Below the pieces are notes generated by a model. The model searched no databases, had not been told where the DNA came from, and saw only the letters and a program-made list of their open reading frames with translations. A program made the translations under genes and the position numbers. From assembly GCF_000003815.2 (NCBI RefSeq), contig NC_049988.1, positions 20,803,306 to 20,863,673 of the forward strand: 60,368 nucleotides of DNA. Direction: 5' to 3'. This document shows, one piece after another, positions 43,131 to 54,925 of the stretch (its first letter is position 1; the number at the start of each line of letters is the position of its first letter). Origin of the DNA: Branchiostoma floridae (Eukaryota > Chordata > Leptocardii > Amphioxiformes > Branchiostomatidae).

Positions 43131-43728
43131 GATCATATTGTTATTTTTCATGTAAGGCAGCATTCGCTTCTCGGAACAACCAGACATAGAAATAACATCA
43201 TATTGTTAACGTTATCGTTCATGTGAGGCATCATTCGCTTCTTGCAACAACCAGACATAGAAATAACATCACATTGTTATTGTTCATGTGAGGCATCATT
43301 CGCTTCTTGCAACAACCAGACATAGAAATAACATCACATTGTTATTGTTCATGTGAGGCATCATTCGCTTCTTGCAACAACCAGACATAGAAATAACATC
43401 ACATTGTTATCGTTCATGTGAGGCATCATTCGCTTCTTGCAACAACCAGACATAGAAATAACATCATATTGTTATTGTCCATGTGAGGCAGCATTCGCTT
43501 CTCGCAACAACCAGACATGGAAATAACATCACATTGTTATCGTTCATGTGAGGCAGCATTCGCTTGTCCCAACAACCAGACATAGAAATAACATCATATT
43601 GGTATTGTTCGTGTGAGGCATCATTCGCTTCTCGCAACAACCAGGCATAGAAATAACATCATATTGTTAACATTATCGTTCATGTGAGGCATCATTCGCT
43701 TCTCGCAACAACCAGACATAGAAATAAA
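43131..43728. repeat. Minisatellite, about 65-bp unit
   Basis: About nine copies containing CAACCAGACATAGAAATAAC. First and last copies carry a GTTAACGTTATCG or GTTAACATTATCG insertion. Confidence 0.95.
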
Positions 43729-44084
43729 AGCGGGGTCACATCAGATGCTGCCAGAGAGCAGAGGTCAGTGATATGCGCATGCGCTCAGGTCCCAGGCTAT
43801 TTGAGACTTGTGGAAGCCATTTGAAGAAAAATGTAGGTGAAGTCTTAGATTGATAGGAGATGGAAGCGTGTAGGCATTCAGGCTTGGTCAAAAGGTTTGG
43901 TATTTGCGCAAAGTCCTTAGGCCTATGGGGACCCATATTTCAAATGATTTGGCACTGAATTACCCTAATTTTACATTATATTGAATGCTAATTCAAATAA
44001 CTGTTCTTTGCCCTGTGATAACTTATCATGAAACCACTTCATGAAACTGGAACATAAAATTTGACCGCTCTTTCTCGTAATACA
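43729..44084. other. Unassigned stretch
   Basis: No exon recognised. Confidence 0.35.
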
Positions 44085-44165
44085 CCAGCCTCTATGTCTA
44101 TATCTGTATAGCCGGTAAAGCCAGTATAGCCGGTATAGCCGTCCTCCGGCGTAACACACCACTGA
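44085..44165. repeat. Dispersed repeat, copy 1 (TATAGCCGG...CGGCGTAACACACCA)
   Basis: Contains tandem CGGTATAGCC phrases and CCTCCGGCGTAACACACCA. A second copy in the same orientation lies at 58695-58815, with CCTTCGGCGTAACACACCA. The shared ordered blocks indicate an interspersed element, type unknown. Confidence 0.65.
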
Positions 44166-44329
44166 AGCCTCATGGATCAGCATCGTTACGGAGGTTAAGA
44201 TAACCTGAAGGCCTCTCCCCAGTAAAGACCACCCGTGCCACAAACGCCCTCTAGCGGCGCGTCTGCATTGTTCATATTTGTTATAATCAGATTCCAACTA
44301 GTGTCGGCTCTGTGGGGAGATATCAGATC

Positions 44330-45235
44330 CCGTGCCGTGCTGAAACCGTGCTGATGTACTGGCTGATGCTGTGCTGATGCACTGGCAGATGCCGTGCTGA
44401 TGTACTGGCAGATGCCGTGCTGATGTACTGGCAGATGCCGTGCTGATGTACTGGCAGATGCCGTGTTGATGCAGTGCTGATGTACTGTCAGATGCAGTGC
44501 TGATGTACCGGCAGATGCCGTGCTGATGTACTGGCAGATTCTGTGCTGATGTACTGGCAGATGCCGTGCTGATGTACTGGCAGATTCTGTGCTGATGTAC
44601 TGGCAGATTCTGTGCTGATGTACTGGCAGATGCCGTGCTGATGCACTGGCAGATGCCGTGCTGATGCACTGGCAGATTCTGTGCTGATGTACTGGCAGAT
44701 TCTGTGCTGATGTACTGGCAGATGCCGTGCTGATGTACTGGCAGATTCTGTGCTGATGCACTGGCAGATGCCGTGCTGATGTACCGACAGATGCCGTGCT
44801 GATGTACTGGCAGATGCCGTGCTGATGTACTGACAGATGCCGTGCTGATGTACTGTCAGATGCCGTGCTGATGTACTGGCAGATGCCGTGTTGATGCAGT
44901 GCTGATGTACTGTTAGATGCAGTGCTGATGTACCGGCAGATGCCGTGCTGATGTACCGGCAGATGCCGTGCTGATGTACTGGCAGATGCCGTGCTGTTGT
45001 ACTGGCAGATGCTGTGCTGTTTTACTGGCAGATGCCGTGCTGATGTACTGGCAGATGCCGTGCTGATGCCCTGCTGAAACCGTGCTGATGTACTGACAGA
45101 TGCAGTGCTGATGTACCGGCAGATGCCGTGCTGTTGTACTGGCAGATGCCGTGCTGTTTTACTGGCAGATGCCGTGATGATGTACTGGCAGATGCCGTGC
45201 TGATGTACTGGCAGATGCCGTGCTGTTGCACCATA
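44330..45235. repeat. Minisatellite, 23-bp unit
   Basis: About 39 copies containing GATGTACTGGCAGATGCCGT. Variants GATTCTGTG and CTGTTGTAC occur in blocks. The 23-bp period keeps all minus frames open with a repeated HQHGICQYIST-like peptide; not called as coding. Confidence 0.96.
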
Positions 45236-45620
45236 AGGTCATCATTTCCTGAAAAAAAATATGCATCCACGAACATGTTACAGTTACCCGAGGGAGATAC
45301 GTGCAGGCAAGCTCTAGCTCCTTTTCGAATTATACTTGTTAATGTAAACTATCCACACATTGCAAAATCTTCAACAGTACAAATTCCATGTGCTCAAAAC
45401 ACCTCGCGTTTTGATCTTCTATTCTAGTTTGGAGGGCTTGCGATCTGTGCCGAGTCCAGTAATAGTTATGAAAGAAGTTAAGAGGAGCTCTGTCGAAACG
45501 AAATCGCACCAGAGGGTTTGTCTCGTAGCACAAATCCTGCTGAATCCCTGATTTCCGCTCCACATGGGATAACCCCGCTCTGACGTCAGAGCACTTTGTT
45601 ACAAACCTGCAGCGCTGACG
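45236..45620. other. Unassigned stretch
   Basis: No exon recognised. Confidence 0.35.
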
Positions 45621-45772
45621 GCAGTGCAGAAATTCTGCGGACCTGTGAGGAATAACAAATATGCCGGTCTGACGGCTATGCAGAAATCCTGCGGACCTGT
45701 GAGGAATCACAAATATGCAGGTCTGACGACGGCTACACAGAAATCCTGCGGACCTGTGAGGAATAACAAATC
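45621..45772. repeat. Three tandem copies of a 54-60 bp unit
   Basis: Each contains TCCTGCGGACCTGTGAGGAA or its near form. Directly adjoins the following 29-bp array. Confidence 0.9.
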
Positions 45773-45775
45773 TGT

Positions 45776-47935
45776 TGTAATGGTTTGTGTAAAGCTGCTA
45801 GTACTGCGATGGTTTGTGTAAAGATGCTAGTGCTGCGATGGTTTGTGTAAAGCTGCTAGTGCTGCGATGGTTTGTGTAAAGCTGCTGGTGTTGTGATGGT
45901 TTGTGTAAAGCTGCTAGTGCTGCGATGGTTTGTGTAAAGATGTTAGTGCTGCGATGGTTTGTGTAAAGATGTTAGTGCTGCGATGGTTTGTGTAAAGATG
46001 TTAGTGCTGCGATGGTTTGTGTAAAGATGCTAGTGCTGCGATGGTTTGTGTAAAGATGTTAGTGCTGCGATGGTTTGTGTAAAGATGCTAGTGCTGCGAT
46101 GGTTTGTGTAAAGCTGCTGGTGTTGTGATGGTTTGTGTAAAGCTGCTAGTACTGCGATGGTTTGTGTAAAGATGTTAGTGCTGCGATGGTTTGTGTAAAG
46201 ATGCTAGTGCTGCGATGGTTTGTGTAAAGATGTTAGTGCTGCGATGGTTTGTGTAAAGATGCTAGTGCTGCGATGGTTTGTGTAAAGCTGCTGGTGTTGT
46301 GATGGTTTGTGTAAAGCTGCTAGTGCTGCGATGGTTTGTGTAAAGATGCTAGTGCTGCGATGGTTTGTGTAAAGATGTTAGTGCTGCGATGGTTTGTGTA
46401 AAGATGTTAGTGCTGCGATGGTTTGTGTAAAGATGTTAGTGCTGCGATGGTTTGTGTAAAGCTGCTAGTGCTGCGATGGTTTGTGTAAAGCTGCTAGTGC
46501 TGCGATGGTTTGTGTAAAGCTGCTAGTGCTGCGATGGTTTGTGTAAAGCTGCTAGTGCTGCGATGGTTTGTGTAAAGCTGCTAGTGCTGCGATGGTTTGT
46601 GTAAAGCTGCTAGTGCTGCGATGGTTTGTGTAAAGCTGCTAGTGCTGCGATGGTTTGTGTAAAGCTGCTAGTGCTGCGATGGTTTGTGTAAAGCTGCTAG
46701 TGCTGCGATGGTTTGTGTAAAGCTGCTAGTGCTGCGATGGTTTGTGTAAAGATGCTAGTGCTGCGATGGTTTGTGTAAAGATGTTAGTGCTGCGATGGTT
46801 TGTGTAAAGATGTTAGTGCTGCGATGGTTTGTGTAAAGCTGCTAGTGCTGCGATGGTTTGTGTAAAGCTGCTAGTGCTGCGATGGTTTGTGTAAAGCTGC
46901 TAGTGCTGCGATGGTTTGTGTAAAGCTGTTAGTGCTGCGATGGTTTGTGTAAAGCTGCTAGTGCTGCGATGGTTTGTGTAAAGCTGCTGGTGTTGTGATG
47001 GTTTGTGTAAAGCTGCTAGTGCTGCGATGGTTTGTGTAAAGATGCTAGTGCTGCGATGGTTTGTGTAAAGATGTTAGTGCTGCGATGGTTTGTGTAAAGA
47101 TGTTAGTGCTGCGATGGTTGTGTAAAGATGCTAGTGCTGCGATGGTTTGTGTAAAGCCGCTAGTGCTGCGATGGTTTGTGTAAAGCTGCTAGTGCTGCGA
47201 TGGTTTGTGTAAAGATGCTAGTGCTGCGATGGTTTGTGTAAAGATGTTAGTGCTGCGATGGTTTGTGTAAAGATGTTAGTGCTGCGATGGTTTGTGTAAA
47301 GATGTTAGTGCTGCGATGGTTTGTGTAAAGATGTTAGTGCTGCGATGGTTTGTGTAAAGATGTTAGTGCTGCGATGGTTTGTGTAAAGCTGCTAGTGCTG
47401 CGATGGTTTGTGTAAAGCTGCTAGTGCTGCGATGGTTTGTGTAAAGATGCTTGTGCTGCAATTGTTTGTGTAAAGCTGCTAGTGTTGCGATGGTTTGTGT
47501 AAAGCTGCTTGTGCTGCGATGGTTTGTGTAAAGCTGCTAGTGCTGCGATGGTTTGTGTAAAGCTGCTAGTGCTGCGATGGTTTGTGTAAAGATGTTAGTG
47601 CTGCGATGGTTTGTGTAAAGCTGCTAGTGCTGCGATGGTTTGTGTAAAGATGTTAGTGCTGCGATGGTTTGTGTAAAGATGTTAGTGCTGCGATGGTTTG
47701 TGTAAAGATGTTAGTGCTGCGATGGTTTGTGTAAAGCTGCTAGTGCTGCGATGGTTTGTGTAAAGCTGCTAGTGCTGCGATGGTTTGTGTAAAGCTGCTA
47801 GTGCTGCGATGGTTTGTGTAAAGCTGCTAGTGCTGCGATGGTTTGTGTAAAGATGTTAGTGCTGCGATGGTTTGTGTAAAGATGTTAGTGCTGCGATGGT
47901 TTGTGTAAAGCTGCTAGTGCTGCGATGGTTTGTGG
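45776..47935. repeat. Minisatellite, 29-bp unit, about 2.16 kb
   Basis: About 74 copies containing GCGATGGTTTGTGTAAAG. Units differ almost only at one place: GCTGCTAGT, GATGTTAGT, GATGCTAGT or GCTGCTGGT. Strings of these variants recur, so expansion occurred in blocks. One unit (near 47115) lacks a T. Confidence 0.97.
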
Positions 47936-48856
47936 GTATCTCATCCCTTTCACGCCGCGGCGTCTATAGCGCCTGGTGCCGCTGGGGCTTGTGGGTGCTT
48001 AACGTTGTTGTGCGCGTCAAATGAGACGGAAGAATGTTGAGGGTCTAGGTTTGACTTTACATTTCCCAGTATTCACTGTGAAATGACATTAAATGCTAAC
48101 ATGGCTGAAAAGCGTAGGAAGTGGTGTGTTCTTGGTGAAAATTGTGTTTTGGCCCAAGCCTCATTCCCGGGTATCCTTACGCCTTGAATGTAAACCGGTT
48201 CCGTTACCTAGATTGACCTCTAAGGTGCTGTGTAAGGGAAGTTGCAATACCGCGCACCGTGGATGATTGTAGTACTAGAATTTACTTTATAATTGGATCG
48301 ATTACTCGCAAGATTTGCTCTTTCTGACAACATCAGTCGTTTTTGCCGAAAAAAAAAATTGATGGGTTTTATCCAATGCGAAAATGCCCAATTTTGTGCT
48401 TTATTTATGACATGAAAATAATGCTTCTTCTCTCTAATTGTTATAGATTGGTCTTGTAGCTGAAGGAATGTCCTCTCTTCCCATTTATACAGTTATAATG
48501 CTTCAGGATAATTCCCTGAAAGAGATGGTCACTAGATTTGAGTGTGGCCTCCAATGGAAACCTGAAATAAAATGGGATGTGCCCCCTTAAGCCGTTAAGA
48601 CCGCGGTGGTTTGTGGATGTCTTAAGCCGTTAATGCCGTGGTGATTTGTAAGTATGTAAAGACTTAGTTTCGGCTTGGTTTGTGGGTATCTAAACGGACC
48701 TTAGTCCACAGTACCTTCAATAGAAACATTGACAGCATTGCAATGCCTCTTTCTTTGTGAAGGGTCCCAAAAATCAAACGGACGCTTCTGTCGTCAGAAC
48801 CAATCTGTCAATACCGAGGCACCCTATTAGCAGCAGAAATGTATCGTCCCTCTCAG
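47936..48856. other. Unassigned stretch
   Basis: Phrases TTAAGCCGTTAA and GTGGTTTGTG recur near 48590-48690. No exon recognised before 48857. Confidence 0.35.
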
Positions 48857-48992
48857 TTCTTAGAGGTGTTTCCCGGATACAAGTGTACCGTCCCTGTCTG
48901 CCAGTACGGTACCGTATTCAGCACCTGCAGCGGTGGCATATCCACGGCAGTCCGGGCCGACCGTACGGCAGCGGCAAGGGGCACACCGAAAG
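48857..48992 (+). CDS. Candidate internal exon, unrecognised
   Basis: Acceptor CCCTCTCAG and a strong donor CGAAAG|GTAAGT border 136 bp that read through in the frame FLEVFPGYKCTVPVCQYGT...GTPK with three cysteines. The block is GC-rich against its flanks. No partner exon was found; a join to the 52.3-kb gene would put that gene in the wrong frame. Confidence 0.35.
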
Positions 48993-49600
48993 GTAAGTTT
49001 AGACAATTCTGCGTCTGTTCACAGCTAGCCTTAGATATTACAGCCCTTTTTACAATCACAGCCAGTCTTGGTTATTGTAGCCCTACCCACATTAACACAA
49101 TCACAGCTAGTCTTAGCCCTACCCTCAGTCACAGCTAGCGGTTTACAGATTTTAGTTTTACAGTCAGGATGAGCTTGTTTCTGCAGTTTTAATGTCTGAC
49201 TTCAGGACTGTAGAGCGGACGGTAAGAACAGGGTAATAGGACAGTAACAGGACGGTAATAGTCCGGTAACAGGGGGACCTACAGGTATTCAGCGCACTGT
49301 TGCCGGAGGGGGGGGATCTGTCGGGGAGGGGGGGTGCATGATGAAGCAGCAATCTTGCACTCCGCTGTCCCCTTAGCTGTGTCATGTGACTGATAAGTGA
49401 TGGGGCTGATTTCAAAACGCGACAGGAATTACGTCGAAGAGGGAAGGTAACGGGGACTGCTCCTGAATGCAATATCTGCTGAGTAATCGTAACTAATTAG
49501 GTTGATCTTTTCGCCCGGATTTGTATCTACATGTTGACAGCACAACTACTCTCGGCACAAGCCTTCCCTGGGCACAAGCCTGTGTCGGTTAACACTGCAA
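48993..49600. other. Unassigned stretch
   Basis: Short repeats of CACAGCTAG(T/C)CTTA near 49020-49140 and GACAGTAACAGGACGGTAAT-like phrases near 49230-49270. No exon recognised. Confidence 0.35.
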
Positions 49601-49607
49601 AATAATG

Positions 49608-50690
49608 CATGCACGTCATGTCGAGCCTACAAACCGGGCAGGCTGCCAGCCGCTCACTACAAACTACTGCATACACGGACGTCATACACACCGGGCAGGC
49701 TGTATACACGCACGTCATACACACCGGGCAGGCTGCATACAGTACATGCACGTCATACACACAAGGCAGGCTGCATACACGCACGTCATACACACCGGGC
49801 AGGCTGCATACACGCACGTCATATACACCGGGCAGGCTGCATACAGTACATGCACGTCATACACACCGGGCAGGCTGCATACACGCACGTCATACACACC
49901 GGGCAGGCTGCATACACGCACGTCATACACACCGGGCAGGCTGCATACACGCACGTCATACACACCGGGCAGGCTGCATACAGTACATGCACGTCATACA
50001 CACCGGGCAGGCTGCATACACGCACGTCATACACACCGGGCAGGCTGCATACACGCACGTCATACACACCGGGCAGGCTGCATACAGTACATGCACGTCA
50101 TACACACCGGACAGGCTGCATACATGCACGTCATACACACCGGGCAGACAGGCTGCATACATGCACGTCATACACACCGGGCAGGCTGCATACAGTACAT
50201 GCACGTCATACACACCGGGCAGGCTGCATACACGCACGTCATACACACCGGGCAGGCTGCATACATGCACGTCATACACACCGGGCAGGTTGTATACAGT
50301 ACATGCACGTCATACACACCGGGCAGGCTGCATACACGCACGTCATACACACCGGGCAGGCTGCATACATGCACGTCATACACACCGGGCAGGCTGCATA
50401 CACGCACGTCATACACACCGGGCAGGCTGCATACACGCACGTCATACACACCGGGCAGGCTGCATACACGCACGTCATACACACCGGGCAGGCTGCATAC
50501 ACGCACGTCAAACACACCGGGCAGGCTGCATACATGCACGTCATACACACCGGGCAGGCTGCATACACGCACGTCATACACACCGGGCAGGCTGCATACA
50601 CGCACGTCATACACACCGGGCAGGCTGCATACACGCACGTCATACACACCGGGCAGGCTGCATACACGCACGTCATACACACCGGGCTTC
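49608..50690. repeat. Minisatellite, 33-bp unit, about 1.08 kb
   Basis: About 31 copies containing CACACCGGGCAGGCTGCATA. Some units carry an extra GTACAT (CATACAGTACATGCACG), spaced in blocks of three or four. The 33-bp period leaves several frames on both strands open over the whole array. Confidence 0.96.
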
Positions 50691-50694
50691 TAGT

Positions 50695-50935
50695 CTCAAC
50701 GCCTCGTCATGGTTTCTAATCTCAACGCCTTGCCATGGTTTCTAGTCACATGGCCTCGCCGTGGTTTCTAGTCACATGGTCTCGCCGTGGTTTTTAATCG
50801 CAAGCCGTTGCCATGCTCATGGGTTTTAGTCGCATGCCCTTGCCATGGTTTTTAGTCCCAAGGCCTTGCCATGGTTTCTAGTGGCATGGCCTTGCAATGG
50901 TTTCTACTCTTATGGCTTTGCCATGGTGTTTAGTC
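50695..50935. repeat. Degenerate repeat with GCCATGGTTTCTAGTC phrase
   Basis: About nine units of roughly 27 bp sharing (T/C)GCCATGGTTT. More diverged than neighbouring arrays. Confidence 0.85.
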
Positions 50936-52333
50936 TAGAGAAAAAAATATTTGGATCCTTTGACCAGTAGATAAACTTTATTGAATCAGACTGGACGAAG
51001 TGATAGGGCCCTAACTATGATGATGAATGATAAGGTCGCACTGAAGGTGGAACTTTGTTAACGCTACAACTCGATAAGAGTATGACTATGTATGTTTGTT
51101 GACCAGTATTATGCTAATCTGATTCTTCCTTTGTTTTCATCTTGTGGACAGTTTCTGATCTTCATTAGCTCATGCCGTTATGGGGAGGGGGGTATATCTT
51201 TATGTATCCATACCGATATGGGGGAGTGTATATGTGCCCGTTACAGTGGAGAGCACTTATTGACGCATCCAGGCTGCAGCTTACAGTCGTTCTGCTTGAC
51301 AAGAAAGATTGGGAGCGACTCTGAAAGGTTCTTGGTGCCTTCTGATGTGCCGAGGTTGAAGGCAATTGAAGTTCGGCGCAACGAAAGGGCGACATCAATC
51401 AAGTGGCTATCAGCTTTCTATGGACTGTACTGGGGAAACTCTTAATGCTTCTCACCCGTTTTATCTTTGATGTCAATAGAAGGCGGGATGTTATCGCATG
51501 CATTACGTTTTACAGCTGATGTCAGGAAAGGAACCAACAGCTCGTGGTTTATGTGGACTGGTTGGTGGAAAGAGAAAGTCTTGATATCTTTACTAGCTAT
51601 ACCGCCTTAAAGACTTCCCCCAGGGGCCCTAAGACGTTTGAAGCAAAGCCGCCCGTCTTCTTCCTCCGTCGGGCTGGTCTGACAGCCTTTAGCCGAAGGG
51701 TTGATAGGCGGTGCTTTTTCATAGGCGATGCTTTTATGGAACGCACAGGAAGATGGAGCACCATGTTTTATCAAACGCACAGAAGACGTTGATCCCGTCC
51801 ATCGACAGCAAAGCCATGCACTTACGGCAAAATGGCTCCTCCATCAACTAGAGCAGAAATCAACTCTATATCAAGGAGACGGTTGTAGAATCCTACGTCA
51901 CATCCTGTCATTTTAACTCCGCGTCAGTAGCTCGCTAGTTTTTCCGCGTTTCGTGTATTTTCCTGACTAGACTTTTTGTACATTTCTTAATGTGAAAGGA
52001 GATTAACAGTTTATAACTTCATAAGATTTACTTCCATCTTTCAACTTGCCCAGGTGGGCCTCCGGGCCTTAAGGTGCACCGACCCGTCTGTCTTCTGGCC
52101 TGATAAAACAGTGCTGGGCTCACAAGCTTCCAGCGGGTGCAGAGATAGTATTTTATTCCTAGCCGGTCAGTGTACCTTAGTTATTAGTGTTGAGTACCCA
52201 TACAACATACTGGCAATTGCGAAGTTGAAACATTGCATGATGATTGTTCTTGCTTTCCTGGTCGGTGTCTTACAATATTTTTATTTTCTGTTCCCTGCAG
52301 CCCGTGGGTCTCGCCTAGCAGTTCCTGTGCAAC
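50936..52333. other. Probable 5' flank or intron of the 52.3-kb gene
   Basis: No coding exon recognised. TTCCCTGCAG near 52292-52301 is a good acceptor just upstream of the start codon at 52334, so a non-coding first exon may lie in this stretch. Confidence 0.4.
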
Positions 52334-53365
52334 ATGGTGCGCTGGTCCAGCGTCGTTGTCATTGCTCTCGTAGCGGCCTCCCAGGACGGAGTCTTCGGCG
52401 CCAGGCTCACCCAGCGCCGCAGTCTGTCCGCACAACTCCCGGTCCAGCGACTACGGCATGTCCGCGGGAAGAACGGGACTATGGTACACCCCAAGCTGCT
52501 TCTACTCCAGAGTAAAGGAGATCGGGAGAAGGGCAGTCACGTGACGATTAATGACGTAGGTAGAGCGGAGAGTCCGGAGGAGAAGGGCAGTCACGTGACG
52601 GTTAATGACGTAGGCAGAGCGGAGAGTCCGGAGGAGAAGGGCAGTCACGTGACAGTGAATGACGTAGGCAGAGTGGAGAGTCCGGAGAAGAAGGGTAGTC
52701 ACGTGACGGTGAATGACGTAGGCGAGATGGAGAGTCCGGAGAAGAAGTATCATGCTAAACAAAAGGACTTACACCCTAGTGTAAAAGCGGCAAACAAGGA
52801 CCCAGAAAAGAAGCTGGCCACGAAGACGTGCACAAGTCCGCGTTGCCAGGTGACGCCGTACTGCTCCTATAACAACTCGGAGATAAGCTGCTCATGCGCA
52901 GAAGAAGGGGAGAATGAAACCGAGGCTGAGGTAAACTGCACGCTGTATAACCTTGCCGCCATCTTTGATGTGTTCCATGAAGACGCCACGGTGACGTCAG
53001 TGTGCATCGAGACGCAGTTCCTGCCTATCTACGAGCTGGACTGCCACATCAAGGGCGTGGAAGGCCTGACGTTCGTCATCCGGGTGGAGCGGACACCGGA
53101 GTGGGGGGAGGGGGTGTCGGGGTGGGGGGAAGCGGCGCCTCGGGAGGGGGTGCAAGGGGCGCCGGGACGGGGAGAGGCGGAACTCCGAGGCCAAGGCATG
53201 GAGCACCTGAACGTGTGTCTGCTGCAGTTACAGTTACAGTCGCAGGAGGTCCTCAGCAAGGACGACTGGATGGACTCGACGCTGAAGACTGCAATTACAA
53301 CTGCGGGGATCGTCATCAGCGTCTTCATGATCATCTTTATATTCTACTCCTGCAAGGCGCTCTGA
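52334..53365 (+). CDS. Type I membrane protein with coding tandem repeats, unrecognised
   Basis: 343 codons in one exon, opened by an acceptor about 30 bp upstream; the ATG context CAACATGG is good. Residues 1-22 (MVRWSSVVVIALVAASQDGVFG) look like a signal peptide. Four near-identical 18-residue repeats around KGSHVTVNDVG lie at about 67-137. A Cys-rich ectodomain follows (CTSPRCQVTPYC onward, eight Cys before about residue 240) with three N-glycosylation sequons (NNS, NET, NCT). Then comes a Gly/Glu-rich low-complexity stretch (GVSGWGEAAPREGVQG). A membrane helix at about 319-338 (GIVISVFMIIFIF) is followed by only a few residues. The protein is thus a surface protein almost without a cytoplasmic tail. 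No family recognised; a decayed LRR N-cap-like cysteine pattern is possible but unproven. Third-position GC is high. A 30-bp minisatellite begins 200 bp after the stop. Confidence 0.75.
   Translation: MVRWSSVVVIALVAASQDGVFGARLTQRRSLSAQLPVQRLRHVRGKNGTMVHPKLLLLQSKGDREKGSHVTINDVGRAESPEEKGSHVTVNDVGRAESPEEKGSHVTVNDVGRVESPEKKGSHVTVNDVGEMESPEKKYHAKQKDLHPSVKAANKDPEKKLATKTCTSPRCQVTPYCSYNNSEISCSCAEEGENETEAEVNCTLYNLAAIFDVFHEDATVTSVCIETQFLPIYELDCHIKGVEGLTFVIRVERTPEWGEGVSGWGEAAPREGVQGAPGRGEAELRGQGMEHLNVCLLQLQLQSQEVLSKDDWMDSTLKTAITTAGIVISVFMIIFIFYSCKAL
52531..52745 (+). repeat. Coding minisatellite, 54-bp unit with GTCACGTGAC
   Basis: Four units of 54 bp (18 codons) inside the gene at 52334. Each contains the palindrome GTCACGTGAC, starting at 52536, 52590, 52644 and 52698, and ATGACGTAGG. 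Confidence 0.94.
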
Positions 53366-53561
53366 CGGCGTCGTCTCTGCTCGTTTGTACCGCAGCCACC
53401 AACACCGACCATCGGTGCACATGATGGTGTCCGCCCGCCGAACCGGCAGCCCTGTCCCGGTGGGCCCGGCCACGGAAGCAGGGGACTGGCGACAACTCCA
53501 ACAGCTGGAACCGGGCAGAAAGACGGCATGTGCTAACCAGCCCTCCGGTCCATATCTGCAA

Positions 53562-54225
53562 GTCAACGTCACGTTCACACGGCGGTCCCAAGTCAACGTC
53601 ACTTTCACACGGCGGTCCCAAGTCAACGTCACTTTCACACGGCGGTCCCAAGTCAACGTCACTTTCACACGGCGGTCCCAAGACAACGTCACTTTCACAC
53701 GGCGGTCCCAAGTCAACGTCACTTTCACACGGCGGTCCCAAGCCACCGTCACTTTCACACGGCGGTCCAAAGTCAACGTCACTTTCACACGGTGGTCCCA
53801 AGTCAACGTCACTTTCACACGGCGGTCCCAAGCCACCGTCACTTTCACACGGCGGTCCCAAGCCACCGTCACGTTCATACGGCGGTCCCAAGTCAACGTC
53901 ACTTTCACACGGTGGTTCCAAGTCAACGTCACTTTCACACGGCGGTCCCAAGTCAACGTCACTTTCACACGGCGGTCCCAAGCCACCGTCACGTTCATAC
54001 GGCGGTCCTAAGACAACGTCACTTTCACACGGCGGTCCCAAGTCAACGTCACGTTCACACGGCGGTCCCAAGTCAACGTCACTTTCACACGGCGGTCCCA
54101 AGTCAACGTCACTTTCACACGGCGGTCCCAAGCCACCGTCACGTTCACACGGCGGTCCCAAGTCAACGTCACTTTCACACGGCGGTCCCAAGCCACCGTC
54201 ACGTTCATACGGTGGTCCCACTGCG
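53562..54225. repeat. Minisatellite, 30-bp unit
   Basis: 22 copies containing CGTCACTTTCACACGGCGGT. Variants AGTCAAC, AGCCACC and AGACAAC. Five of six frames remain open through much of it; not called as coding. Confidence 0.96.
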
Positions 54226-54925
54226 TTCACTAACCAAAGGCCGGACCACAGAACCTCACGTGACCTTGGCAGGCAGATTGACCTGACAGGGTTGCTTAGC
54301 AACATGGCGACTTTCTGCGGTGTGTCGGTCGTGTGCTTGTATCATCCGTACTGTTTCTGCGCACGCGCGCTGACCGTATCTGTCTGCTGACCGGTGGATA
54401 AACACAGAAGATGGACGTGACGTCATGGCCGCATGGCGCATGCGTGTAGACTTGCGTTGCCCAGGCGCTTCAGCACTCTTTGAAAAAAAAAAAAAAAAAT
54501 TCGTCCGGATATCTACTTACAGTCAGGGCAGCCTTGTTTAACACCCGGCCCGAAGTGCCTGTTGCAGTGGAAAACAAGTTCCGTTCAGTAACATTGCCTT
54601 ACTAGAAATCTGACGACAAACAGAAATCAGGCAGTTCCTGGCCTGGTGAAGTCAGCAGCACGGAGGAGTGCTTTACTTCTATCTGGACAAACGTTTGCTT
54701 TGCTGTTACATAAAGGACACTCATAGAGTATCGCTAAACACTCGACACAGCATGTACTTGTAGCCATTTCTGCACTTCTGCCTTTTGTTAGGAACCAACA
54801 TTTCAAATCGCTGACTGGAATGCAGAAAACTGTTCTCACAGACATACCGCTGCAGTGCGACGCGTGGTCGCTAGAGATCTGCTGGCACATGCGCAGACAG
54901 TAGTGTGCCGTGGAGACTCAGTGTG
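54226..54925. other. Unassigned stretch
   Basis: A-run at 54484-54499. No exon recognised. Confidence 0.35.

Noticed and set aside
44195-45276. Gln/His-rich protein (HQHGICQYIST repeats)
   Set aside because: 23-bp minisatellite read in rotating frames, with no start or splice evidence.
49605-50745. Plus-strand ORFs of 289 to 378 codons and several minus-strand ones
   Set aside because: The array has a 33-bp period, so several frames on both strands stay open; the peptides are pure 11-residue repeats.
40697-50935. Second X-box array at 50695-50935
   Set aside because: Units share GCCATGGTTT, but the right half does not match the GGNAAC half-site of the RFX consensus.
52501-52762. Minus-strand ORF opposite the repeat of the 52.3-kb gene
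   Set aside because: Shadow of the 54-bp coding repeat; the plus strand has signal peptide, sequons and membrane helix.
53385-54390. Long ORFs on both strands after the 52.3-kb gene
   Set aside because: They are products of the 30-bp minisatellite; the minus-strand frames run into the reverse of the real gene without coding features.
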